From Hyphomonas sp. (lineage in GTDB: Bacteria; Pseudomonadota; Alphaproteobacteria; Caulobacterales; Hyphomonadaceae), in assembly GCF_018402285.1 (NCBI RefSeq), contig NZ_JAGYJH010000006.1, forward strand, positions 62,001 through 126,000: 64,000 bases of DNA, given 5' to 3'. A program made the position numbers and the translations under genes. Below the pieces are notes generated by a model. It was given only the letters and a program-made list of their open reading frames with translations. It did no database searches and was not told the origin of the DNA. This document shows positions 1 to 7,670 of the stretch, piece by piece; the stretch's first letter is position 1, and each line of letters starts with the position of its first letter.

Positions 1-237
1 CGCGATGTCCAGCGTCTGGTGTGGGCCGAAGAGACCGGGGGTTTCGCGGACACGCTGAACCTTTGCCGGACGAGCCCAGGCGGTCACGCGGCCCTCCCGG
101 AAGGAAAGGTCGGCCGGGCCATAGATGAAAATCTCGGCGCCGCGGGACTGCGCCACTTCGGTGAGCGCAAAGGTGGTGTCCCCGTCGATGTTGACCTGCT
201 CCAGCGGGTCCATCTGGATGGCAATACGAAGCGTCAC
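1..237 (-). CDS. gshB: Glutathione synthetase, N-terminal part (cut by window edge)
   Basis: The first 79 residues of glutathione synthetase, which joins gamma-glutamylcysteine and glycine using ATP in the cytoplasm. The reading frame shows the family's N-terminal block QMDPLEQVNIDGDTTFAL followed by FIYGPADLSFREGRV. The start is a GTG at 237; an AAGGAAG ribosome site lies six bases upstream (244-250), and no in-frame ATG precedes the conserved block. The ATP-grasp domain lies outside the window, so integrity cannot be judged. The neighbouring BON lipoprotein gene points the same way, with a 68-base gap. Confidence 0.85.
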   Translation of the reverse strand, partial: MTLRIAIQMDPLEQVNIDGDTTFALTEVAQSRGAEIFIYGPADLSFREGRVTAWARPAKVQRVRETPGLFGPHQTLDIA

Positions 238-305
238 GCTGTTCTTCCTTCCCGCGTTCCCGGAAGGCAGGTGAAGGGCTCAAGCCTCCCCCAAAAGCTT
301 CCGGT

Positions 306-1001
306 TCAGTAACTGACGCCGCGAAGTTCGGGCAGCGCCTGGCTGTCATATGACGTGTCAGGCTGCGATTGGTAAGAGGGGGAGGGCGAAACGGGTATTT
401 GTGTTGTCGGGGCCGCAGGGCGCACCACCTCGTCCACCACCCGGACATAGGAGACGACCTGCTTCACGCCGCCCACAACGCTCGCTTCTTCGGCGGCCCG
501 GCGTAGTTCCTCCGGTGTGCGCGCGATGCCCATCAGGTAGACCACGCCATTATACGTCTCGACATTGAAGTTGATGCTCTTGACCGTGCCCGAGCCGATC
601 AGACGGGAGCGGACCCGGCCGCTGATTATCTCGTCAGATACATTGGCAAAGAAGCCGCCCGGTTGCTCGATCTTGAGCTCATTGGCCACATCCTGGGTGT
701 ACATCGACGTCCAGGCGACGCCTTCGGCGCGGGTGCGGTCTTCGGCCGAATAGACCCGGCCGGTCAGCAGGACGAGCCCGCCGGCGACCTCCACGTCCAC
801 TTCGCCAAACCGGCTGGAGCTTTCCGAAATAAGGCGTCCCTTGATCTCGTTGGAGGCGGCGGTGTCGTCGATCGACTGGCCGATCGTCTGGTCCTTTGAG
901 GCGGCGAGACCTGCGGCGCCGACCGCGCCAACGGCGGCGACAGCGCAATTTGTAAGCGGCAGCAGGGCAATCAAAGACAGGAGGACGAGGGGCGCACGCA
1001 T
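306..1001 (-). CDS. BON-domain lipoprotein (DolP/OsmY-like)
   Basis: A 231-residue envelope protein. It starts with a short signal peptide ending in a lipobox-like LTNC (Cys19), so it is probably a lipoprotein. Two BON domains follow, roughly residues 45-113 and 122-190, with the typical GLVLLTGRV and GVVYLMGIA strand motifs. The last 40 residues are Pro/Ser-rich and low in complexity. BON proteins bind phospholipid and support outer-membrane integrity; in E. coli the two-BON lipoprotein is DolP. Which membrane it sits in here is not determined by the sequence. It lies upstream of gshB on the same strand and diverges from rsfS across about 236 bases that must hold both promoters. Confidence 0.8.
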   Translation of the reverse strand: MRAPLVLLSLIALLPLTNCAVAAVGAVGAAGLAASKDQTIGQSIDDTAASNEIKGRLISESSSRFGEVDVEVAGGLVLLTGRVYSAEDRTRAEGVAWTSMYTQDVANELKIEQPGGFFANVSDEIISGRVRSRLIGSGTVKSINFNVETYNGVVYLMGIARTPEELRRAAEEASVVGGVKQVVSYVRVVDEVVRPAAPTTQIPVSPSPSYQSQPDTSYDSQALPELRGVSY

Positions 1002-1237
1002 GAGACTGTTCCTGAGGTCTGGCCGGGAGGGGCCCGGTTACAAAGCCGATAGATACGGCGATTTTCTGGCAAACTAAATTTAATTCCCTGTATCCCAGCT
1101 GAACAGTGCTGCCTGATAGCGATCAAAGGCGGCTGGCATCGGGCACCTGCCCGGATTCTGTCCAGATGGGCTTTTTGCTGGTTGAAACCGCCCATACATG
1201 GTAATTTCAGGTTCAAACAGTCAAAGGAACCCACGTC

Positions 1238-1636
1238 CTGTCATCCGCCACTTCCCGGGCCCAGCCCCCCAAAAGCGTCACGATCGAAGAGATCAGAACG
1301 GTCGCCGATGCGCTCTGCAACGTTCTCGAAGACGATAAAGCCGAGGACCTGGTCCTTGTCGAACTGCAGGGAAAGTCCTCCCTGGCAGACTTCATGATCA
1401 TCGCGTCCGGACGTTCGAGCCGCCATGTTGCGGCGCTCGCGAGTAATGTGGCCGAGGAAGTGAAGAAGATGACCGGCCGCAAGCCCAGCGTCGAAGGCAT
1501 GCCGAATGCCGACTGGGTCCTGATCGATACCGGCGATGTGATTGTTCACCTCTTCCGCCCGGAAGTGCGTGAGTTTTACAATCTCGAGAAGATCTGGGTT
1601 TCCGACAAGTCTGCCCACCGCGCCAACGCGACCTGA
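1238..1636 (+). CDS. rsfS: Ribosomal silencing factor RsfS, apparent CTG start
   Basis: RsfS binds ribosomal protein uL14 and blocks subunit joining when nutrients are scarce. The family core is clear: KAEDLVLVELQGKSSLADF, then MIIASGRSSRHVAALA and DWVLIDTGDVIVHLF near the C terminus. The frame is open only back to a TAA at 1202-1204, and between that stop and the internal ATG at 1394 there is no ATG, GTG or TTG. Starting at 1394 would delete about 50 conserved residues. CTG at 1238 has AAAGGA nine bases upstream (1223-1228) and gives 132 residues, a normal family length. rlmH follows after three bases, the usual rsfS-rlmH pairing. Confidence 0.85.
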   Translation: MSSATSRAQPPKSVTIEEIRTVADALCNVLEDDKAEDLVLVELQGKSSLADFMIIASGRSSRHVAALASNVAEEVKKMTGRKPSVEGMPNADWVLIDTGDVIVHLFRPEVREFYNLEKIWVSDKSAHRANAT

Positions 1637-1639
1637 GGC

Positions 1640-2104
1640 ATGCGCCTTCAGATACTCGCTGTCGGCCGTCTCAAGGACGGGCCAGAGCGCGACCTTACCG
1701 ATGATTACCTGCGCCGGGCCGGGGCCATGGCCCGCGCTTTGGGCTTCAGGGGTCCCGACGAAGCCGAAGTCGCGAGCGGCGGGGGCGTGGATGGTGAAGG
1801 CGCGCGGCTGCTGGCGAAACTTCCCGAAGGCGCCCGTATCATCCGTCTGGATGAAGGCGGAGAAAACCTCTCCTCCGATATGTTCGCGTCCCGGCTCTCG
1901 CGCTGGCGCGACGATGGCGTGCGCGACGCCTGTTTCCTGATCGGCGGGGCGGAGGGCTATTCGCCTGAAGTGCGCGCCGCAGCGCCCCAGACGCTCGCTT
2001 ACGGCGTGCAGACCTGGCCTCACCGGCTGGTGCGCGCGATGCTGGCCGAGCAGCTTTATCGCGCGATGACCATCCTGGCAGGCACGCCCTACCACAAGGC
2101 CTGA
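1640..2104 (+). CDS. rlmH: 23S rRNA pseudouridine-1915 N3-methyltransferase
   Basis: A 154-residue SPOUT-class methyltransferase that methylates pseudouridine 1915 in helix 69 of 23S rRNA, using S-adenosylmethionine, on the assembled ribosome. The family's hallmarks are present: N-terminal MRLQILAVGRLKDGPE, the SAM-binding LIGGAEGYSPEV loop near residue 108, and the C-terminal WPHRLVRAMLAEQLYRA...PYHKA. Length matches the family (about 155). It is co-transcribed with rsfS, so both ribosome-directed proteins come from one message. Confidence 0.93.
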   Translation: MRLQILAVGRLKDGPERDLTDDYLRRAGAMARALGFRGPDEAEVASGGGVDGEGARLLAKLPEGARIIRLDEGGENLSSDMFASRLSRWRDDGVRDACFLIGGAEGYSPEVRAAAPQTLAYGVQTWPHRLVRAMLAEQLYRAMTILAGTPYHKA

Positions 2105-2197
2105 CGGAGGGCGTGACGCCCCCGGTGCTTGCGCTTGGGGCCTGCGCAGGTCAAATGCCCTGGCAGGGAACGGGGCAGCAGGAGCGGGACAGGACGA

Positions 2198-3493
2198 ATG
2201 CCGGGCAGGGACTTCTGGAAAATCTACGGCCCCTTGCTGGCCGTGGCACTCATCGGCTTTGTCTGGGCGCTTGCTGCGATGGACCCGGCACCACCCAAAT
2301 CCATCCGCTTTGCCGCGGGCTCGCCCGGGGGCGCCTACCATGCCTATGCCGAGCGCTATGAGCGCCTGCTCGAGGAGCAGGGGATCGAGGTCGAACTTGT
2401 CGACACGGCCGGCTCGATCGACAATCTTCGCCTGCTGGAAGCCGGTGAGGTCGATGTTGCCATTGTCCAGGGCGGACTGGCGACGGCCCGGGACGCGGAA
2501 ATTCTCCGGTCGGCCGGCGGGATTTTTGAAGAACCCTTCTGGGTGTTCGTGCGCGCCGGTCATCCGGCGGAAAGTTTCGGCGATCTGCGCAGCGCGCGCC
2601 TCTCCATCGGTGTGGAAGGGTCGGGCACCCGCGCGCTCGCCCTCGGCCTTCAGCAGCAATATGGCGGCGCCTGGCCCGAAGCTTCCCGCCAGGCGCTTGG
2701 CAGCACGGAGTCTCAGGCCGCGCTTTTATCGGGCGAGATCGACGCTGTTGCTTTCGCCGCCTCCCCTGGCGCCGCCTACATTCAGGCCCTCATGCGCTCG
2801 GATGAGGTGAGGCTATTGCCCTTCGATCGCGCTGAAGCGCTTGGGCGGCGTGAGGAGGCCCTTTCTGCCGTCACCTTGATCCGGGGCGTGATCGATGTCG
2901 GCGCGGATGTGCCTTCCCGCGATGTGCCCCTCGTGGCGGCCATCGCCCAGCTTACCGTGCATAGCGACATCCATCCGGCCATCGAGGCGCTGCTGCTTGA
3001 TACAGCCGTGCTCATTCATGCCGAGCCCAGCGTCTTCACCAAAGGCGGCCAGTTTCCCAGCATGACGCATGTCGAGCTTCCGGTCAGCAAGCAGGTCGCC
3101 CGCTACTATCAGGACGGGCCATCCTTCCTGCGGCGCTATTTTCCGTTCAGCGTGGCGAACTTTCTCGACAGGGCCTGGGTGCTTGCCATCCCGCTCCTGA
3201 CGCTCGCTTTCCCGCTGGTGCGGGCGGCCCCGCCGCTCTACCGGTGGCGCGTGCGCCGCAAGATCTATGTCTGGTACAAGGATCTGCGGGAGCTTGAGGC
3301 ACAGGGCAGGGCGCTCCCAACCGGAGCTGCCCGGATCGGCGTGGAGAAACAGCTCGAGCGCTTGCAGGTCGAAGTGGGCAAGCTGGACGTGCCGCTGTCC
3401 TATACGGACGATCTCTACCGGCTGCGCAGCCATATCGAGTTCGTCAAGCAGCTGCTGGTCTCAACAGATCCGGTCACCGGCGTCACGATGTAG
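2198..3493 (+). CDS. TAXI-family solute-binding protein with two membrane anchors
   Basis: A 431-residue protein. An N-terminal membrane segment (about residues 8-27) is followed by a TAXI-type periplasmic binding domain with the motifs IRFAAGSPGGAYHAYAE and VELVDTAGSIDNLRLLEAGEVD. A second hydrophobic segment (about residues 325-345) leads into a basic, probably cytoplasmic tail with a helical region. Classical TAXI proteins are free periplasmic receptors for TRAP transporters; this one is tethered at both ends and no TRAP permease lies nearby, so it may sense rather than import. The ATG at 2198 is preferred over the longer frame from 2129 because the hydrophobic anchor begins just after it. 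Ligand unknown. Confidence 0.75.
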   Translation: MPGRDFWKIYGPLLAVALIGFVWALAAMDPAPPKSIRFAAGSPGGAYHAYAERYERLLEEQGIEVELVDTAGSIDNLRLLEAGEVDVAIVQGGLATARDAEILRSAGGIFEEPFWVFVRAGHPAESFGDLRSARLSIGVEGSGTRALALGLQQQYGGAWPEASRQALGSTESQAALLSGEIDAVAFAASPGAAYIQALMRSDEVRLLPFDRAEALGRREEALSAVTLIRGVIDVGADVPSRDVPLVAAIAQLTVHSDIHPAIEALLLDTAVLIHAEPSVFTKGGQFPSMTHVELPVSKQVARYYQDGPSFLRRYFPFSVANFLDRAWVLAIPLLTLAFPLVRAAPPLYRWRVRRKIYVWYKDLRELEAQGRALPTGAARIGVEKQLERLQVEVGKLDVPLSYTDDLYRLRSHIEFVKQLLVSTDPVTGVTM

Positions 3494-3495
3494 GC

Positions 3496-4251
3496 TCAGG
3501 CTGCGAGCCCGGCCGCCTTCACTTCCGGCAGGAAGGTCCGGGATACGGGAACCTGCGCGCCCGACACCAGCACAAGGCTGAGCTTGCCGCCCTGACGGTT
3601 TGTGTCGCGCACCGCCGGCTTTGCCACCCACCAGGACCGGTGCACTTGCAACCCGTCTGCCATGGCAAGTTCGCGCATGGCATCGGCCAGCCGCATCAGG
3701 ATCAGCTCCTCGCCATAGCTGGTGTGGATGCGCAGGTAGTGGTCCTCCGAGGAGATCGCATAGAGCTGGGCAGTGCGGTATTTCACCGGCAACCGCGACA
3801 GGAATGTTGCCTCCGGGTTTGCGCCCTCTACTGGCTCCGGCGGCGGCGCGAGCACGGATCGTTCCAGCAGGTAGCCGACAGCCGTCATGGCTGCCGCAAT
3901 GACCCAGACGAGCCCGAACAGGCGCGGCATATAGCTCAGGGTCAGGACCCGGTCGAACAGGAGCCTTTCGAGGATCATGATGGTCATGGTGATCACCAGC
4001 GCAGTCGACACGCTGACGATCAGCAGCGTCAGGGGCGTGGGCAGCGGCGGCTGGCGTTTGCGGAGCGCGAAGTGTGTCGCCTCCCCGGTCAGGCTTCCGA
4101 GGATGATCAGCCCGGTCCAGTAAAGGAAGGTTGCCCAAAGCGGCAGGTCTCCTGTCGCGTTGTAGGGGCGGATGACCGTCAGGAAGGCGCCGATCGCGCA
4201 ATAGATCGCGAGTTCCTTGCCGCGCTGTTTCCAGTCAATGGCGATACGCAA
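3496..4251 (-). CDS. Membrane-bound LytTR-type transcription regulator
   Basis: A 251-residue protein with about four hydrophobic segments in the first 125 residues (near 14-28, 37-52, 69-90 and 105-120) and a C-terminal LytTR DNA-binding domain (about 150-245) showing the EDHYLRIHT and VHRSWWVA motifs. There is no receiver domain, so it belongs to the membrane-LytTR group thought to respond through the membrane part. No ATG occurs before the first membrane segment; the TTG at 4251 has a GAGGGGG ribosome site a few bases upstream, while a GTG at 4323 is an alternative. It diverges from a DUF2306 membrane gene, a likely target. It converges tightly with the TAXI gene. Confidence 0.75.
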   Translation of the reverse strand: MRIAIDWKQRGKELAIYCAIGAFLTVIRPYNATGDLPLWATFLYWTGLIILGSLTGEATHFALRKRQPPLPTPLTLLIVSVSTALVITMTIMILERLLFDRVLTLSYMPRLFGLVWVIAAAMTAVGYLLERSVLAPPPEPVEGANPEATFLSRLPVKYRTAQLYAISSEDHYLRIHTSYGEELILMRLADAMRELAMADGLQVHRSWWVAKPAVRDTNRQGGKLSLVLVSGAQVPVSRTFLPEVKAAGLAA

Positions 4252-4404
4252 ACGAAAGCCCCCTCGAATTTCGTGCTTCGTCAGCCGTTCTGACGGGATT
4301 TCGCGAAGGATTCCACCCTCCACACGCACTCTGGGTTTCAGGGGGCCGGGCTGAGCGCAAATTGGGCATACGCTTCCCCCAAACCGCTTCCGGAGATCTT
4401 CCTG

Positions 4405-4968
4405 ATGACCGTCCTTGCCACGCCTTCCACCACCAAGCCTGCCTTGCACGAGCGCCGCATCGAGCGTCTCTGGCGCCTGTATCCCAATCGGATGATGGCG
4501 GCGGTCGCGCTGCTTGTTTACGCGGTCATCAGCTATCTGACGCTGGCCGGAGCCGGCCCGGTGCGGTTCCGGGTGGATTTCACATTGCTCCTGCAATCAC
4601 CGCTCGTATTGCAGGCGCATGTCGCCGCGGCCGTGATCACGTTCGCCGCCGGCTGCGTCCTGCTGGCAGGCGTGAAGGGCCGGGCAACGCACAAGGCGCT
4701 GGGTTATGTCTGGGTCGTCAGCATGGCTGTCACGGCGGTCAGCTCTTTCTTCCTGCAAAGCCTCAACCCGGGAAGTTTCAGCTTCATTCATGCGCTCTCG
4801 GCATGGACCATGATCATCCTGCCGATGGGGCTGGCAGCCGCCCGGCGGAAGAATATCGCAGCTCACCGCAAGCACATGACGGGCATGTTCATGGGCGGAT
4901 TGGTAATTGCCGGATTGTTCAGCTTCCTGCCCGGAAGGCTGATGTGGCACCTCTTCTTTGCGGTCTGA
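4405..4968 (+). CDS. DUF2306-type four-helix membrane protein
   Basis: A 187-residue inner-membrane protein with hydrophobic segments near residues 31-48, 68-87, 97-117, 125-146 and 158-175. Conserved histidines in HVAAAVITFAAG, KALGYVWV and AAHRKHMTGMF fit the DUF2306 family, whose function is unknown but whose histidines suggest heme or metal binding. It is transcribed away from the LytTR regulator, the arrangement expected of a regulator and its target. The ATG at 4405 precedes a hydrophilic N terminus of about 30 residues. Confidence 0.65.
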   Translation: MTVLATPSTTKPALHERRIERLWRLYPNRMMAAVALLVYAVISYLTLAGAGPVRFRVDFTLLLQSPLVLQAHVAAAVITFAAGCVLLAGVKGRATHKALGYVWVVSMAVTAVSSFFLQSLNPGSFSFIHALSAWTMIILPMGLAAARRKNIAAHRKHMTGMFMGGLVIAGLFSFLPGRLMWHLFFAV

Positions 4969-5037
4969 GCCGATTGGCCCTTTAAACCTGTCACAAAGCG
5001 CCCCTACAGTTCCTCCACGGGTCAACAGGAGGACAAC

Positions 5038-6252
5038 ATGGGACGCTTTCGGGCACTTTCGGCAAATCTCGCGCTGATGCTGGCGCTCGCTTCGTGCCAG
5101 ACCCCTGCCGCGCCGCCTTCCGGAACGGTGGCTTTCCTCCCCGATGATCTGCTCGCGCCGGTGAGCGCGGAGGCCGCGCTCGAATTCTACTACCGGACCC
5201 TGCCGGAGGACTTCTTCCCGCGCGCGCCGAGCGGGGTCTCCCTGCCGGGGGATCAGGACGTGCTGACCCGCATACTCGTCGGCTCCTGCTTCAATGAGGA
5301 GACAGAAGACGGCACCGCTATGTCGACCGTGGCGGCGCAGGAGGCAGACCTCTTCCTGATGATCGGGGACAATGTCTACGGAGACATGGACGGGCGCAGC
5401 TATATCAGCAACGAGGCCACCCTCGACGAGCTGCGCGAGAGCTTTGCCGAGCTTGCCGCGCGCGCCGACTTTCAGGCCGTGCGGGCAAAGCATCCGATGA
5501 TGGTGGCGTGGGATGACCATGACTACGGCGCCAATGATGCGGGCCGCGAGTTTCCCTTCCGCCGCCTTGCCGAGCGGATACATGAGCGGTTCTGGGGCCT
5601 GGAGAACGAAGATGTCGGCGCCTGGCCCGGCACCTATTACGCCCGAAGCTTCGGCCCTGAGGGCCGGCGCGTGCAGGTCATCATGCTCGACACCCGTTTC
5701 TTCCGCTCCGGCCTGACTCCCACCGATGAGTGGGGCGCCAAAGGCAAGGAGCGCTATATTGCGTCTGCGTCCGAGGGGCAGGACATGCTGGGCAATGACC
5801 AGTGGACCTGGCTGGAGAACCAGCTTCAGGAACAGGCTGACCTGCGCCTGATCGTGTCGTCCATCCAGATCATGACCACGGACGGCCATGGCTATGAAGC
5901 GTGGTCGCGCCTGCCCGCCGAGCAGGAACGCCTCTACAGCCTCATCACCGAGACGCAGGCCGAGGGTGTGGTCTTTGTATCCGGCGACCGGCACACAGCT
6001 TTCCTGTACAAGGATGACGCCGTGCTGCCTTATCCTGCCCATGAGATCACGGCATCCTCGATGAATGTCTCGATGCGCGATACGTCTTCGGAAGTTGACC
6101 GCGCGCAGATCGGGGCGGGCTATGCGCCGAACAATTTCGGGGCCATCGAAATTGACTGGGAGACCGGTACGGTCCGTCTTGCCATCAAGAGCGACACCGG
6201 CGACACCGTCAATGAAGTGGCAGCCCCGTTCCGGGCGCCAGTGGGCAATTAA
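5038..6252 (+). CDS. PhoD-like metallophosphoesterase lipoprotein
   Basis: A 404-residue phosphohydrolase of the PhoD-like group. The start shows a signal peptide with a lipobox ending LALASC (Cys20), so the enzyme is probably lipid-anchored outside the cytoplasm instead of Tat-exported. Metal-binding motifs appear in the order expected: GSCFNEE, MIGDNVYGDMDG, VAWDDHDYG and VFVSGDRHTAF. Substrate unknown; PhoD relatives cleave phosphomonoesters or diesters. A good AGGAGGAC ribosome site lies just before the ATG. An MFS gene follows 36 bases downstream and may be co-transcribed. Confidence 0.8.
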   Translation: MGRFRALSANLALMLALASCQTPAAPPSGTVAFLPDDLLAPVSAEAALEFYYRTLPEDFFPRAPSGVSLPGDQDVLTRILVGSCFNEETEDGTAMSTVAAQEADLFLMIGDNVYGDMDGRSYISNEATLDELRESFAELAARADFQAVRAKHPMMVAWDDHDYGANDAGREFPFRRLAERIHERFWGLENEDVGAWPGTYYARSFGPEGRRVQVIMLDTRFFRSGLTPTDEWGAKGKERYIASASEGQDMLGNDQWTWLENQLQEQADLRLIVSSIQIMTTDGHGYEAWSRLPAEQERLYSLITETQAEGVVFVSGDRHTAFLYKDDAVLPYPAHEITASSMNVSMRDTSSEVDRAQIGAGYAPNNFGAIEIDWETGTVRLAIKSDTGDTVNEVAAPFRAPVGN

Positions 6253-6288
6253 GGGCGCGCCACCCGGCCGGCGCGCCGGAACGAGGCC

Positions 6289-7539
6289 ATGACCGACACA
6301 CGCTCCGTCCTTGCGCTAATCCTGTCGGTGATGATCCTGCAGCTGGCGGGCGGGCTGACCGGCATCCTCACCCCGCTCGGACTTGAGCGGCTGGGCGTGG
6401 ATGCTTCGCTGATCGGTTTTGTCGCGGCGATGAATGCGGCCGGCTTCATGCTGGGGGCGTGGACCTCGCCGCGCGCGCTTGCCCTTGTTGGCAATATCCG
6501 CCTGTTCGCGGCCGGGGCAGGGGTCAGCGCGGCAGGCATCCTGTCCCTGGCCCTGATCCAGGAAGCGCCCTTCTGGGCGCTGATCCGTGTCCTCCAGGGC
6601 ATCTCGTTTGCCTACATGTTCACCAGCATCGAAAGCTGGCTGGGCGAGGCAGTGCCGGCCCGTTCTCGCGGCAATGTGATGGGCGTCTATCATACGGCCG
6701 CCAAACTCTCGCTGATCGTCGGGCCGTTCTTCCTGGCCGGGCTCTCGCCGCTCGACAGCCGGTCCTATATCTGGGCGGGCCTCTTCCTCGCCCTCGCCCT
6801 GGTTCCAACCTGCCTGACCAAGCTGAAGGAGCCGCCCCCGCCAGACAGAAAGGCCATGCCGCTCGGCCAGCTCTTCGCGATTGCGCCGGCGGCCGTGGTG
6901 GGCGTGGTCGGCGCCGGACTTGTCAATACCGGGACGCTGGCACTTCTGCCGGTCTATTTCGAGAAATTCGAACTGGCGGGCGGGGGCACAGCGGCAGCCG
7001 CTATCGCCATCGCCATCGCCTGGATCGGCGGGCTGATCGTGCAATGGCCGGCCGGGCGGCTGTCCGACCTGATCGACCGGCGCCTGGTGATTGCCGGGCT
7101 CGCGGCTGTATCTGGCGCGGCGGCCATCCTGATCGCGCTCTTTGGCAGCGTCATCGGCGAAACCGGCATCCTTTTCCTGATCGGCCTCTGGGGGGCAGGA
7201 GCGCTCTGTTTTTACGGGGTGTGCGTCTCACATGCGATTGACCGCACGCCCCAGGGTCAGGTGCCGCAGGTGATGTCAGGCCTCCTCTTTGTCTGGGCGG
7301 CGGGATCGATTGCCGGGCCGCTGATTTCCGGTATGGCGATGCGGATTGGGGGCGCGGTAGGCCTCTTCGGCTTTGCCGGGGTGATGCTCGGCCTGCTCGC
7401 GGTCTACATGATCGTGCGGGTTCGCCAGCGCAGCGCGGCTGAACCTCCCCCGCCCGGCGAGCGTGCCGCGATCCTCCCCAGCCCGCTGGCGAGCGTTGAA
7501 ATCATGCCGCGTGACCCAGCGGAAGGCGATCAAAGCTAA
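6289..7539 (+). CDS. MFS transporter, YcaD-like
   Basis: A 416-residue major facilitator protein with twelve predicted hydrophobic segments. The first half carries GLERLGVDASLIGFVAAMNAAGF and the IESWLGEAVPARSRGNVMGVY stretch that typifies the YcaD/YfkF-type family; the second half has the PAGRLSDLIDRRLVI loop, a degenerate repeat of the signature between helices 2 and 3. A Pro-rich cytoplasmic tail ends the protein. Substrate cannot be read from the sequence. It may share a message with the upstream PhoD-like gene. Confidence 0.8.
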   Translation: MTDTRSVLALILSVMILQLAGGLTGILTPLGLERLGVDASLIGFVAAMNAAGFMLGAWTSPRALALVGNIRLFAAGAGVSAAGILSLALIQEAPFWALIRVLQGISFAYMFTSIESWLGEAVPARSRGNVMGVYHTAAKLSLIVGPFFLAGLSPLDSRSYIWAGLFLALALVPTCLTKLKEPPPPDRKAMPLGQLFAIAPAAVVGVVGAGLVNTGTLALLPVYFEKFELAGGGTAAAAIAIAIAWIGGLIVQWPAGRLSDLIDRRLVIAGLAAVSGAAAILIALFGSVIGETGILFLIGLWGAGALCFYGVCVSHAIDRTPQGQVPQVMSGLLFVWAAGSIAGPLISGMAMRIGGAVGLFGFAGVMLGLLAVYMIVRVRQRSAAEPPPPGERAAILPSPLASVEIMPRDPAEGDQS

Positions 7540-7563
7540 GTACTCGGAATTGTACTCAGCCTG

Positions 7564-7670
7564 TTGCAGGCTCCCTTGAGGCGTGTATATAGCGCCCCGT
7601 CAAAGAGGAACGGAAACGGTAACCGGCAGGGATGCTGGCGGGCCGTGAGGCCGGACAGGGAAACCACTCC
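7564..7670 (+). promoter_or_regulatory. sucC promoter and leader with two GNRA-capped hairpins
   Basis: Upstream of sucC a TTGCAG (7564-7569) and a TATATA (7586-7591) sit 16 bases apart and could be the -35 and -10 boxes, giving a leader of about 70 bases. That leader folds on paper into two small hairpins: CCGGCA/TGCTGG (7623-7638) with loop GGGA, and GGCC/GGCC (7641-7652) with loop GTGA. Both loops fit the GNRA tetraloop rule. The second hairpin lies about 20 bases before the sucC ATG, where it could affect translation. No known riboswitch family was recognised. Confidence 0.4.

Noticed and set aside
1241..2659. Long minus-strand open frame (472 codons) opposite rsfS-rlmH and the TAXI gene
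   Set aside because: It is antisense to well-conserved genes; the protein has no recognisable motifs and an Arg/Gly/Ala-rich composition typical of shadows in GC-rich DNA.
4988..4994. CTGTCAC before the PhoD-like gene, a Pho-box half-site
   Set aside because: The required second repeat 11 bases away is absent on both sides, so a single half-site is not evidence for PhoB binding.
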